Assembly: GCA_041492185.1 (NCBI GenBank)
Contig: JBGPWL010000014.1
Span: 1-64,000, forward strand
Origin: JAOAPY01 sp041492185
Lineage (GTDB): Bacteria; Acidobacteriota; Blastocatellia; Pyrinomonadales; Pyrinomonadaceae
Reading direction: 5' to 3'
DNA length: 64,000 bases
Below the pieces are notes generated by a model that worked only from the letters and a program-made list of their open reading frames with translations, made no database searches and was not told where the DNA came from. This document shows positions 41,520 through 50,082 of the stretch, piece by piece. Made by a program: the position numbers and the translations under genes. How positions within the stretch are numbered: the stretch's first letter is position 1; each line of letters starts with the position of its first letter.

Positions 41520-41918
41520 ATGAAGAGTTTGTTTTTATTTGTTGCGCTACTTTGCGCGGTGGTGCTTAGCAGTAGTTCATCATCTCTCAGCAAGGCGCCG
41601 ACAGCCGGGCATAAACAGAAGGCGGTAATGCAGTTCAATGAACCGGTGAGGCTTCACGGCGTGGTGCTGAAGGGGGAATACCTGTTCGTCCACGACGATG
41701 CGGCAATGATGCGCGGAGAAGCATGCACGTTCGTGTACAAAGGGGCAGCTGAGGTTCCCGACAGGCTGGTTGTTTCTTTCCACTGCGTTCCAGCACAACG
41801 CAGGAAGGCCGAGCAATTTACAGTGCGTACCACAGAGTTGTCACCGGGCGTTACGGAACTGTGCGAGTTTCAGTTTGGTGGTGACACGGAATCGCATTTG
41901 GTGCCGCCGGTGAATTAG
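41520..41918 (+). CDS. Small exported protein of unknown function
   Basis: 132 residues from ATG 41520, preceded by AAAGGAGGAGG. Signal peptide residues 1-24 (MKSLFLFVALLCAVVLSSSS). The mature part is beta-rich (AVMQFNEPVRLHGVVLKGEYLFVHDD, CTFVYKG, LVVSFHCVP), with three cysteines. No domain recognised; the pattern of a short beta-sandwich with a surface turn near residue 60 recalls periplasmic accessory proteins. Opens the 41-55 kb stress island on the plus strand. Confidence 0.7.
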   Translation: MKSLFLFVALLCAVVLSSSSSSLSKAPTAGHKQKAVMQFNEPVRLHGVVLKGEYLFVHDDAAMMRGEACTFVYKGAAEVPDRLVVSFHCVPAQRRKAEQFTVRTTELSPGVTELCEFQFGGDTESHLVPPVN

Positions 41919-41968
41919 GCCGCGTCATACACGATTTACGTGACAGCCATTCGGCTTTTAGCTCCCAG

Positions 41969-41984
41969 CCCAGCTCGTGCTGGG
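41969..41984 (+). terminator. Short hairpin after exported protein gene
   Basis: CCCAGC-TCGT-GCTGGG lies 50 bases after the stop of the exported protein gene and is followed by GGTCTTCC. It is a weak rho-independent terminator at best. Confidence 0.3.
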
Positions 41985-42182
41985 GGTCTTCCTATTTCGT
42001 TCAGGACTAGCAAGGCCCCGCTTTGTAGTTCGCATTGGCTTGCGACTGCTTCGCGTTTCTTTAGAAAGAAACGTTGAAGACGGCGATTCCTTTTGTCTGC
42101 TTTCTCGCTCCATCGGGCCGAAGACATCGCACGCGCAGGGGCCCACTGAACGCGACACACAAACGAGAGAACGGAGGAGCAT

Positions 42183-42704
42183 ATGCGCAGCGCCAAACCA
42201 TTCACCAATACGACATTCACGAAGCGGGTCGATCACGAAGCCGGCCGCCATCGCCCAAAGCGCGCTGGGAAAGAGCCGGCGGTTTGCACATCGTGCGGCG
42301 CGGTGTACGCGAGTCGGCGTTGGACCACTGCCATCGTCGATCGTGAAACGCGTGGACCGGAATTTCGGCGTCCGCGGAGACTTACGACCTGTCCGGCGTG
42401 CAAACAAAAAGTTGGCGGCACGCCCTCTGGATTTGTCTGTCTCGAAGGCGCTTTCGTCGGTATGCATGGCGATGAGATCGAGCGGCTGCTGCGCAACGAA
42501 GCCGGGCGAGCTGCCGAAGATAATCCACTCGCTCGGATCATGAGTTGGCAAAAAGACAAAGAGGGCAAGTTAAGGCTGACGACCACGACCGAACATCTGG
42601 CCCAGCGTTTGGGGCATGCAGTCGCGAAGGCTTTCGCCGGCAAGGTTAACTACGACTTCTCGCACGAGAATAAGCTGGCCCGCGTTACCTGGCGTCGCGA
42701 TTGA
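42183..42704 (+). CDS. BCAM0308-like zinc-ribbon protein
   Basis: 173 residues. C35/C38 (CTSCG) and C70/C73 (CPAC) form a zinc-ribbon pair at the N-terminus. An acidic middle and a helical C-terminus (TEHLAQRLGHAVAKAFAGKVNYDFSHENKLARV) complete the pattern of BCAM0308-like proteins. In Burkholderia cenocepacia that family sits in the low-oxygen-activated locus with universal stress, Hsp20 and CBS genes. I recognise the family by pattern only. Ribosome site GGAGG lies a few bases upstream of the ATG at 42183. Confidence 0.72.
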   Translation: MRSAKPFTNTTFTKRVDHEAGRHRPKRAGKEPAVCTSCGAVYASRRWTTAIVDRETRGPEFRRPRRLTTCPACKQKVGGTPSGFVCLEGAFVGMHGDEIERLLRNEAGRAAEDNPLARIMSWQKDKEGKLRLTTTTEHLAQRLGHAVAKAFAGKVNYDFSHENKLARVTWRRD

Positions 42705-43009
42705 TGAAATCCAGCCGAAACAAGATTGGCCGGTCATACTTTTACTGGCCACCGCCGGCCGCTTGGCAAGACCCGCCAGTGAAAAGGCGCATTTCCTCGC
42801 AATGATCTGGGGAACTTTCCTCATGAAATGACCCCGACGCTCATCTCCAGGAGCACTTTCTGAGCAAACCGGAAACGGCATGTCCGTTGCGATCCGAATT
42901 GGGTGAATAAATGGGCGAGAAGGTGTGCCGGGCGGTTGGTGACTCTGGGCCGGGAGAGAAGAGTCAAGACCGCTATGAATTGTTTAGCAAACTGGTGAGG
43001 AGGTACTCA
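42705..43009. other. Intergenic region, nothing recognised
   Basis: About 300 bases between the BCAM0308-like and CBS genes. The CBS frame is open upstream to 42911 but without a ribosome site. No strong hairpin, repeat or RNA gene was seen. Confidence 0.5.
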
Positions 43010-43495
43010 ATGAAAGTCAAAGAGGTGATGACCCCGGACGCCAAGGCCATCTGGATTACTGAGAGCCTGGCGGATGCAGCAAAATCAATGTGGGAAAACG
43101 ACTGCGGCATAATGCCGATCATTAAGGACGGCCGCAAAGTCGTCGGCATAATTACGGATCGCGACATCTGTATGGCTACGGCGATGAGAGACCGCAACCC
43201 ATCCGGCATCTCTGTCGAGGAAGTGATGACCGGAACGGTCTATGCAGCCGCGCCGGAAGAAGCTATCGAGCAAGCACTCAAGACGATGCGGGAACACAAA
43301 ATTCGACGTTTGCCGGTTCTTAATCCTCAGGGGGAACTCGAAGGCATTTTGTCGATGAACGACATCGCGCTCAGAGCCAAAGAGCGCAATGGCAAGAAGG
43401 CGCCGCAGATCGACTACGCCGACGTGGTAAAAACATTCAAAGCAATCTGTGAGCATCCGGCGCCAATGGCTGCCGCGGCCACGGCTGCGAAGTAA
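43010..43495 (+). CDS. CBS-pair protein
   Basis: 161 residues from ATG 43010, preceded by GAGGAGG. Two CBS domains: residues about 1-60 (MKVKEVMTPDAKAIWITESLADAAKSM and VVGIITDRDICM) and about 70-130 (VEEVMTGTVYAAAPEEAIEQAL and EGILSMNDIAL). A short helical tail follows. CBS proteins of this kind often bind adenine nucleotides and respond to energy state; many are in stress islands. There is no attached catalytic domain. It is close to the BON genes downstream (about 70 bases). Confidence 0.9.
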   Translation: MKVKEVMTPDAKAIWITESLADAAKSMWENDCGIMPIIKDGRKVVGIITDRDICMATAMRDRNPSGISVEEVMTGTVYAAAPEEAIEQALKTMREHKIRRLPVLNPQGELEGILSMNDIALRAKERNGKKAPQIDYADVVKTFKAICEHPAPMAAAATAAK

Positions 43496-43568
43496 GGCGA
43501 TCGCGCTTCGGTCGCAGGTGGTTTGAATCACGATGGATCTGGCGACAGGTCCAGGTGGGGAGGTAGTT

Positions 43569-44240
43569 ATGTTGCAAAAAAGGAGTGACAAAGAACTCGC
43601 GCAGCAAGTATTGCGCGAAATGAAATGGGATTCGCGAATCGAGTGGGGCAGCATCAACATCGAAGTCAACGACGCTGTGGTGACGCTTACCGGTGTTGTG
43701 TCGAGTTATGCCAAGAAGGTTGCCGCGCAGGAGGCGGCGCATCGTGTCGGTGGCGTGCTCGACGTAGCCAACGACATTGAAGTCAAACCAATTGACCGCT
43801 TTGCTCGAACGGATACGGAAATCGCCGGCGCGGTTCGCAACGCGCTGGAGTGGGATGCGTTGGTTCCGAATGAGCTAATCCGGTCAACAGTAGCTGACGG
43901 CTGGGTGACGCTGGAAGGAGACGTGGACTATTGGCGCGAGCGTGAAGATGCGGAACGCGCGATTCTGCGCCTGGCGGGCGTCGTCGGCGTAGTCAATAAG
44001 ATCACGATCCGCACACGGCCAGTCGATCCGAAGGAGCTTCGCGAACAGATCGAGTACGCGCTCGAACGGCGCGCCGATCGCGAAGCGGAACGATTGCAGG
44101 TGGATGTGCACGATGGCGCGGTCGACCTGTGGGGCCGCGTGCATTCATGGCAGGAGAAGCGAGCTGTGATCGGATCGATAGGCCATGTGCCCGGCGTTAC
44201 CCAGGTCACGGATCATCTGCGGATTGATCCTTATTTCTAA
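43569..44240 (+). CDS. Triple BON-domain protein
   Basis: 223 residues from ATG 43569, preceded by GGGGAGG. Three BON domains of about 65 residues each: the first with VEVNDAVVTLTGVVSSYAKK, the second with TVADGWVTLEGDVDYWRE, and the third with QVDVHDGAVDLWGRVHSWQEK. No signal peptide, so it is probably cytoplasmic, unlike OsmY. BON domains are thought to bind phospholipid or act as structural adaptors. Followed 39 bases later by a single-BON gene, probably derived from it by duplication. Confidence 0.9.
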   Translation: MLQKRSDKELAQQVLREMKWDSRIEWGSINIEVNDAVVTLTGVVSSYAKKVAAQEAAHRVGGVLDVANDIEVKPIDRFARTDTEIAGAVRNALEWDALVPNELIRSTVADGWVTLEGDVDYWREREDAERAILRLAGVVGVVNKITIRTRPVDPKELREQIEYALERRADREAERLQVDVHDGAVDLWGRVHSWQEKRAVIGSIGHVPGVTQVTDHLRIDPYF

Positions 44241-44279
44241 CTGATTGCCTCGCATTCGATAAATGTAGGGAGGACTGAC

Positions 44280-44609
44280 GTGGGGCGGGAGAAAACAGAT
44301 AGCGAGATAGAACAGTGGGTGTTAAGGGAGTTCGGGTCGGAGGAAAATTTACGTTCGCCGGAGATCTGCGTTCAGTCTCATAATGGCGTCGTAACGCTGC
44401 ACGGTAGCGTTCCAGACTACGCGAACAAATTAGCCGCTCAATGCGCAGTGCTTCGCGTTGTCGGCATCGCGGGTGTGGTGAACGATATCAGCGTCAAACC
44501 TCCTGGCGCACAAATGAGAAAACGCTCAACGAGTCTCGCGCGGTCAGAGCCGCTTAACCCAACCGTGTTGGTCCCTCCTATGCAGGTTGCTAAGGGTGCA
44601 GTGCCGTGA
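44280..44609 (+). CDS. Single BON-domain protein
   Basis: 109 residues from GTG 44280, preceded by GTAGGGAGG. One BON domain (QSHNGVVTLHGSVPDYANKLAAQ, then VVNDISV) is followed by a 40-residue basic, proline-rich tail of unknown function. Resembles the repeats of the BON protein immediately upstream. Likely acts with it in the stress island. Confidence 0.82.
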   Translation: MGREKTDSEIEQWVLREFGSEENLRSPEICVQSHNGVVTLHGSVPDYANKLAAQCAVLRVVGIAGVVNDISVKPPGAQMRKRSTSLARSEPLNPTVLVPPMQVAKGAVP

Positions 44610-44626
44610 ATGTGTGCATCAACTTG

Positions 44627-44705
44627 GTAGTGGGTCAGTTTGCATGATTATGCAATGTGAGAACTCGTTACCGAAACCGACGCCGTTCTCAAACTGACCC
44701 ACTAC
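44627..44705. mobile_element. MITE-like fold-back element
   Basis: GTAGTGGGTCAGTTTG at 44627-44642 and its complement at 44690-44705 form a 16-bp perfect terminal inverted repeat. The right arm continues into GAGAAC, and the matching GAGAAC on the left lies beyond an inserted 16 bases that make their own hairpin TTGCAT-GATT-ATGCAA. The flanks ATCAACTT and ATCGACTT could be a degenerate target duplication. It lies in the stress island between the BON and small membrane protein genes. Confidence 0.65.
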
Positions 44706-44856
44706 ATCGACTTCATTCACTATCCGGAGGCATTAATGGACTATGACCGACGCTGAACTCTGCTCTGACAATTGGTGCGTGAACCCGTCTGGGCCGAGGC
44801 GAGCGTCCATCTCCTCCGTTCGAGTGAGTGAGCTGTAACACAGAGGATGGATCGCA

Positions 44857-45120
44857 ATGATTAGCAAAAACAAGTTGGGCCTGGTCGTCGGCGCCTTCTT
44901 CGGACTGTGGCATCTTATATGGTCAACACTGGTGGCTTTGGGCTTCGCGCAGCAGCTCATCAACTTTGTTTTTCGCATTCACTTTATTCAGCCGCCCTAC
45001 ACATTGACGCCGTTCAAACTCAGCACGGCCATTGCTTTGGTCGTAATCACGTCCATTCTCGGATACGTGATCGGTTGGGTGCTGGGAACGATCTGGAATT
45101 GGCTGCACGCCGCGGCTTAG
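44857..45120 (+). CDS. Small two-helix membrane protein
   Basis: 87 residues. Two hydrophobic helices, about 8-30 (LGLVVGAFFGLWHLIWSTLVALG) and 54-80 (STAIALVVITSILGYVIGWVLGTIW), separated by a loop rich in aromatic residues. GAGGAT precedes the ATG. No known function, but similar short proteins recur in stress islands. The alcohol dehydrogenase gene starts four bases after its stop. Confidence 0.65.
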   Translation: MISKNKLGLVVGAFFGLWHLIWSTLVALGFAQQLINFVFRIHFIQPPYTLTPFKLSTAIALVVITSILGYVIGWVLGTIWNWLHAAA

Positions 45121-45123
45121 GAC

Positions 45124-46212
45124 ATGGATGCGGATCGGAAAAATGAAATGACAAAAATGAAAGCAAACGTTTTCCACGGCAAGAATGATATCCGCGTGGA
45201 AGAGGTCGAGAGTCCACACGCCGGTGTCGGCGAAGCAGTGATACGTATCACGCTCACGACGATTTGCGGAACGGACTTGCACATTCTGCGCGGCGAGTAT
45301 CCAGTCAAGCCCGGATTGATTATCGGCCACGAACCTGTGGGAGTAATCGAAGAGCTGGGCGCTGGAGTAATCGGATACGCAGTCGGCGATCGAGTTCTCG
45401 TTGGAGCGATCACCCCGTGCGGTCAATGTCGCGCGTGCTTGTCAGGCCAACTCTCGCAGTGCGGACACGGCGAAGGTTATGAAGCAATTGGCGGATGGCG
45501 CTTCGGCAACACCATCAACGGCGCGCAGGCCGAATATCTCCTGGTACCAAATGCACAGGCAAATTTGGCGAAGATTCCGGATGAGTTGTCTGACGAACAG
45601 GTGGTGCTGCTGGCCGACATCGCCTCAACAGGTTTCAGCGGCGCAGAGTCCGGCAACGTCCGCATCGGCGACTCGGTAGTGGTGTTTGCGCAGGGGCCGA
45701 TCGGTCTATGCGCGACTGCCGGCGCGAAGCTGATGGGAGCCACCTTTGTCATCGGCATTGACGGCGACGACAACCGGCTGGCGATGGCTAAACGTATGGG
45801 AGCGGACGTCGTACTCGATTACCGCGAAGTCGATGTCGTGCGTGAAGTGCAACGACTAACCGGCGGTGGCGCTGATGTGGCGATCGAGGCGCTCGGCACG
45901 CAACAGACTTTCGAGAGCGCTCTGCGGAGTTTGCGACCCGGTGGCACGCTCTCGAGTCTCGGAGTTTACTCCGGCAAGTTGCAAATACCTGATGACGCTT
46001 TCGCCGCGGGCCTTGGTGATCAACGCATTGTGACGACACTCTGCCCGGGCGGAAAAGAACGCATGCGCAGATTGATGGAAGTCGTCAGGCATGGTCGCGT
46101 CGATTTAACTCCGTTGCTTACACATGCTTTTCCGCTGGAAAAAATTTCCGACGCATATGAGCTGTTCGGAGGACGGTCCGATGGAGTCTTGAAAGTTGCA
46201 ATCAAACCATAA
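45124..46212 (+). CDS. Zinc-dependent medium-chain alcohol dehydrogenase
   Basis: 362 residues (internal starts at 45148 and 45157 are possible). The catalytic zinc site is C48 with H69/E70 in the GHEPVG motif; the structural zinc loop has C99, C102, C105 and C113. The NAD(P) fold follows (VVFAQGPIGLCATAGAKLMGATFVIGIDGDD). It should oxidise or reduce a secondary alcohol or similar substrate; specificity is not readable. Its stop codon lies immediately beside the truncated 2Fe-2S gene on the other strand, at a rearrangement junction. Confidence 0.93.
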   Translation: MDADRKNEMTKMKANVFHGKNDIRVEEVESPHAGVGEAVIRITLTTICGTDLHILRGEYPVKPGLIIGHEPVGVIEELGAGVIGYAVGDRVLVGAITPCGQCRACLSGQLSQCGHGEGYEAIGGWRFGNTINGAQAEYLLVPNAQANLAKIPDELSDEQVVLLADIASTGFSGAESGNVRIGDSVVVFAQGPIGLCATAGAKLMGATFVIGIDGDDNRLAMAKRMGADVVLDYREVDVVREVQRLTGGGADVAIEALGTQQTFESALRSLRPGGTLSSLGVYSGKLQIPDDAFAAGLGDQRIVTTLCPGGKERMRRLMEVVRHGRVDLTPLLTHAFPLEKISDAYELFGGRSDGVLKVAIKP

Positions 46213-46350
46213 CCTGGGATCGCGACAGAGCGTGGGAATATCGATGCCGGCCGACGCGGCGGCTTCCAGCATGGAAACGCCGGCGCCGAATTCGTGAGGC
46301 TGGCTGTTAATGGTTGCGCGAATCACTTTGAGAAATTTAGGAGAGCTCAT
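46213..46350 (-). pseudogene. Truncated N-terminal [2Fe-2S] domain (NuoG/FdhA-like)
   Basis: From ATG 46350 the frame encodes MSSPKFLKVIRATINSQPHEF, VSMLEAAASAGIDIPTLCRDPRL: the start of a 2Fe-2S ferredoxin-like domain of the kind found at the N-terminus of NADH dehydrogenase G and formate dehydrogenase alpha subunits. Homology ends at 46213, one base after the ADH stop codon. The frame then continues antisense into ADH, with unrelated residues, to 46105. The ATG overlaps the stop of the P-type ATPase (ATGA), so the remnant was once coupled to it. Only one of the four cluster cysteines is left. Confidence 0.6.
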
Positions 46351-48836
46351 AGAGCCGACCGTGCGGGCGTAACAGCCAAACGGCTGTAAGTCTCGGCGAC
46401 GCCCCAACTCAACAAGACGGCCCCGGCCACCCATACAAGCGCGAACGAATTCGGCAATTCCAGTCCCAGCAAGAGACGCAGACCCGGCGCAAACACAGTC
46501 AGTAGTTGCAAGCCTGTACAGAGGATCACCGCCAAATGCAGCGCGATATTTGTTTGGGGCACGCCCGCGATGCGACGCGCAGGATAAGCGAAGACCAGTT
46601 GCCCGATCGTCATGTAAAGGAATAGCAAAGTGCGCGTCTCTGTAAGACTGTATCCATAATATGGCAAACCGATGAGCAGCGCGCCGCCAACTGCCGCCTT
46701 GAAAGCGCCGGCGGTCACGATGAAGCGTAGCGACGCTCTGTCAAGCAAGGGCAACTTAGGATCGCGCGGATGCTGCTGCAACACGCTCCGGTCGCGATCC
46801 AAACCCAGAGCCAAAGCCGGCGGGCCGTCGGTGATGACGTTAACCCATAAGAGCTGAGCAGCAGTTAAGGGCAGGAGCAGTCGTCCGGTTTCGTCGTGCA
46901 AACCCAGGAAAAACGATCCGACTACTCCCATCACCACAATCAAGGTTTCGGACAGATTTGTTGAGAAGAGAAAGCGAATGAACTTCTGTATGTTTTCATA
47001 GATGTTGCGGCCTTCCTTGATCGCGGCGACGATGGTGGCAAAGTTGTCATCGAGCAAGACAAGATCGGCCACTTCGCGCGATACATCGCTGCCGCGCTGG
47101 CCCATCGCCACGCCTACGTCTGAACGTTTGAGCGCCGGCGCATCGTTGACACCGTCACCCGTCACGGCAACAATTTCGCCGTTTGCTTTAAGTGCCTCGA
47201 CCAACCGAAGCTTATCTCGCGGTGTTACGCGAGCAAAGACGTTCGCCTCCTTCACCGCATGGCTAAGCTCGGCAGGTGAGAGTGTCTCTAGATCAAGACC
47301 GGTAATGACGCGACCCGGCGCGATACCGACTTCGTTTGCTATCGCCAGCGCGGTCGCCGGATGATCGCCCGTGATCATCACCACCCGGATACCAGCCTCG
47401 CGGGCAAACCTGATTGCTTCCGGGACTTCCGCGCGCGGCGGATCCCAAAGCAGCGCCAGCCCAAGGAAAGACAACTGGTCCTCACCTTCACCTGCACGCC
47501 ACGCGAGGCCAAGTACACGAAAACCTTCCACAGCGTACCCTTCGGCCTTCTCTTCCCAATTTCGGCGCTCATCCTCAGACAGTCGACTTTGTTTCAGTAG
47601 TACCTCGGGCGCGCCCTTCAAATAACTTATGAGCTGGCCGTGTTCTGCCACGGTGACGCGCATGAATTTGTAAGAACTGTCGAATGGCAAGAGGCTGCGA
47701 CGCGAACACACGCGAATTAGGTCAGCAACGTCAAGCCCCTGAGTTACGACGTAATCGAGCAGCGCCAGCTCCAGAGGATCACCTGCGCCCGTGCCATATT
47801 CGGCGTCATTGGCCAGCGCCATTGCACGCAGTGCGCGAGCAGTGTCCGGGCTGTCAACATCTTTGACACGCATCCGGTTCTCGGTGAGCGTACCTGTCTT
47901 GTCGGTCGCGATCACCGTTACCGAACCGAGCGCTTCAACCGCGCTCAGGCGACGAACAACGGCTTTCTTTTTCGCCATGCGCTCAACGCCCAACGCGAGC
48001 GTCAGCGTCAGCACGGCCGGCAAGCCTTCGGGCACGGCAGCCACTGCAAGCGCGACGGCAAACAGCAAAACATGGCCCAGTCTCGAAAAGCCTTCGACGA
48101 AGATTCCGCCGATCGCAATGGCAACTGCCAGTAACATGATCCAGTTTGCTACCTGCGCGCCGAAGCCGGCCAACCGTCGCTCGAGCGGTGTCTGCTCTGC
48201 TTCGATCGCGCCGATCATCACCGCCAGGCTGCCTGCAGCGCTGGCGCCGCCTGTGCGGGTGACTTCCATGTAGCCCTTGCCGCGGGCCAGCAGTGTTCCG
48301 CTGAGGGCTTCGTCGCCAATCGTTTTCTCCACCGGCAATGACTCCCCCGTCAACACAGACTCATCCACCATGATCCCGTGGGCGTCAATTAAAGTTCCGT
48401 CCGCGGGAATGCGATCGCCGGCTTCGATCCGCACTACGTCGCCGGGCACGAGTTGCACTGACGGCAAATGCACCACACGTCCATCACGCATGACCCAGAC
48501 GAACGATGCCGCCAGCGCCTTCAAATGCGCGAGCGCCGTTTCGGCTTTGCTTTCCTGGTAAACACCAAGTCCGGCATTGAGGAGAAGGATCACCGTAATC
48601 GCAAACGATTCGATGGGCAGCCCCGCGTGACCCTCGATGAACCAGATGGTGAGATCCAGGACAAGGGCGAACAGCAAAATGTAAATCAGCGGGCTGCGAA
48701 ATTGATCGACGAAGCGTCGCCAGAAGGTGACGGACGGCGTCATTGGCAGCACGTTCGGGCCGTGGTGTTTCAATCGCGCCTGAGCTTCAACGCTGGAGAG
48801 TCCCAGTTCATTCGTTTGGCTCATCGTCACATTCAT
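46347..48836 (-). CDS. P2-type cation-transporting ATPase (Ca2+-like)
   Basis: 829 residues from ATG 48836 (48824 and an upstream TTG are alternatives; no ribosome site decides). Actuator domain with VDESVLTGESLPVEK, the PEGLP transmembrane motif, phosphorylation site DKTGTLT, KGAPEVLL, MITGDHPATALAIA and TGDGVNDAPALKRSD. The C-terminal helices are those of P2 pumps. PEGLP is typical of Ca2+ and related P2 pumps, but which ion it moves is uncertain. The gene is antisense to its neighbours and shares ATGA with the truncated 2Fe-2S fragment. Confidence 0.92.
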   Translation of the reverse strand: MNVTMSQTNELGLSSVEAQARLKHHGPNVLPMTPSVTFWRRFVDQFRSPLIYILLFALVLDLTIWFIEGHAGLPIESFAITVILLLNAGLGVYQESKAETALAHLKALAASFVWVMRDGRVVHLPSVQLVPGDVVRIEAGDRIPADGTLIDAHGIMVDESVLTGESLPVEKTIGDEALSGTLLARGKGYMEVTRTGGASAAGSLAVMIGAIEAEQTPLERRLAGFGAQVANWIMLLAVAIAIGGIFVEGFSRLGHVLLFAVALAVAAVPEGLPAVLTLTLALGVERMAKKKAVVRRLSAVEALGSVTVIATDKTGTLTENRMRVKDVDSPDTARALRAMALANDAEYGTGAGDPLELALLDYVVTQGLDVADLIRVCSRRSLLPFDSSYKFMRVTVAEHGQLISYLKGAPEVLLKQSRLSEDERRNWEEKAEGYAVEGFRVLGLAWRAGEGEDQLSFLGLALLWDPPRAEVPEAIRFAREAGIRVVMITGDHPATALAIANEVGIAPGRVITGLDLETLSPAELSHAVKEANVFARVTPRDKLRLVEALKANGEIVAVTGDGVNDAPALKRSDVGVAMGQRGSDVSREVADLVLLDDNFATIVAAIKEGRNIYENIQKFIRFLFSTNLSETLIVVMGVVGSFFLGLHDETGRLLLPLTAAQLLWVNVITDGPPALALGLDRDRSVLQQHPRDPKLPLLDRASLRFIVTAGAFKAAVGGALLIGLPYYGYSLTETRTLLFLYMTIGQLVFAYPARRIAGVPQTNIALHLAVILCTGLQLLTVFAPGLRLLLGLELPNSFALVWVAGAVLLSWGVAETYSRLAVTPARSAL

Positions 48837-49107
48837 CTGCTTAAGAGTCGCAGCATGGCCATCAGTGGTCAAGCGGCATGTGTCGCGCCATCGTGAGAGC
48901 GCGTGCTTTGGCTCATGTCGATCGATCGAGGCGCGTCAACGATGGGTAGTTTTATTCGCCCGGTGCGAACTTTTGCTCATGCAGCGGTAACTTCCCGTTC
49001 AAAACGCGGGCTAATCGCAGACCTCCGAGTTGGTACAAGGCTTGCCACTTTTAATGGCTGAGGTTTCAAGCTGTGAACGGTCAGATTTGCCGAGGGAGGA
49101 AGGGATT

Positions 49108-50082
49108 ATGAGAGTACTAATTGCTTATGACGGTTCTGAGTGCGCAGAGTCGGCCCTTGATGAACTGACCCATGCAGGTTTGCCCGGTAACGGCGAGGCA
49201 CTGGTTATGACAGTCGCCGAAGTGTGGCTGCCACCCCCGCCACCTTCTGCCTACGAGATTGTTGAGCTGGCAGCGGCCGCGAAAGGTCCGCTGGGTCTCG
49301 AACGCAAATACATGGCGGGCTCTCAAGCGGTTAAGGATGCCGAGGTGATGGCAGAGAAAGCGGCGGCACGATTCAAATCCACCTTTCCGGATTGGAAAGT
49401 AACGCATGAAGCTGTCTGGGGCTCGCCTACCTGGGAATTGTTTTCCAGAGCAGAGGAATGGAAGGCCGACCTGATCGTTGTCGGCTCACACGGCCGGTCT
49501 GCATTGGGCCGACTTTTCCTCGGCAGCATTTCGCAGTGGCTGCTCAATGAAGCACGCTGCTCAGTGCGTGTGGCGCGTGGGCATAAAGACGATCCCGACT
49601 TTCCCGTTCGCGTAATAGTCGGCATAGATGGCTCGCCCAATGCAGATGTGGCCGTGGACGAGATTGCCGCGCGACATTGGCCGGCGAAAAGTGAGTTCCG
49701 CACAGTTGTTGTCAACCAACCGCTTGAGCCAACTGTAGTCGCCGAGGTCATTCCATCCGTAAAGCGGTCAGTGCGGGAATGCGCTGCGGAAGATAACAAA
49801 GAGGCTTTGCGTCTCGCGGAGGGCGCTGCAAAACGCCTCAAGGCGAAAGGGCTGCGCGCGGAGGCATTGGTTGAAGACGGCGAACCAAAGCATGTGCTCG
49901 TCCGACTCGCGGAAGAATGGCGAGCTGATTGTATCTTTCTCGGCGCTACCGGCTTGAGCAACCGGCTCGAACGATTCTTACTTGGCAGCGTCGCCGGAGC
50001 GGTAGCAGCACGCGCGCATTGCTCAGTCGAAATTGTAAGGAACAGAAAGCGCAAACGAAAAACTAATGGAAACGGAAACTAA
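49108..50082 (+). CDS. Tandem universal stress protein (two Usp domains)
   Basis: 324 residues from ATG 49108, preceded by GAGGGAGG. The first Usp domain begins MRVLIAYDGSECAESALDEL and ends with the ATP-binding GSHGRSALGRLFLGS; the second has IVGIDGSPNADVAVDE and GATGLSNRLERFLLGS. Both G-2X-G-9X-G(S) motifs are intact, so both halves may bind ATP. It overlaps the ABC ATPase gene by 17 bases. Part of the stress island; promoter not identified. Confidence 0.93.
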   Translation: MRVLIAYDGSECAESALDELTHAGLPGNGEALVMTVAEVWLPPPPPSAYEIVELAAAAKGPLGLERKYMAGSQAVKDAEVMAEKAAARFKSTFPDWKVTHEAVWGSPTWELFSRAEEWKADLIVVGSHGRSALGRLFLGSISQWLLNEARCSVRVARGHKDDPDFPVRVIVGIDGSPNADVAVDEIAARHWPAKSEFRTVVVNQPLEPTVVAEVIPSVKRSVRECAAEDNKEALRLAEGAAKRLKAKGLRAEALVEDGEPKHVLVRLAEEWRADCIFLGATGLSNRLERFLLGSVAGAVAARAHCSVEIVRNRKRKRKTNGNGN

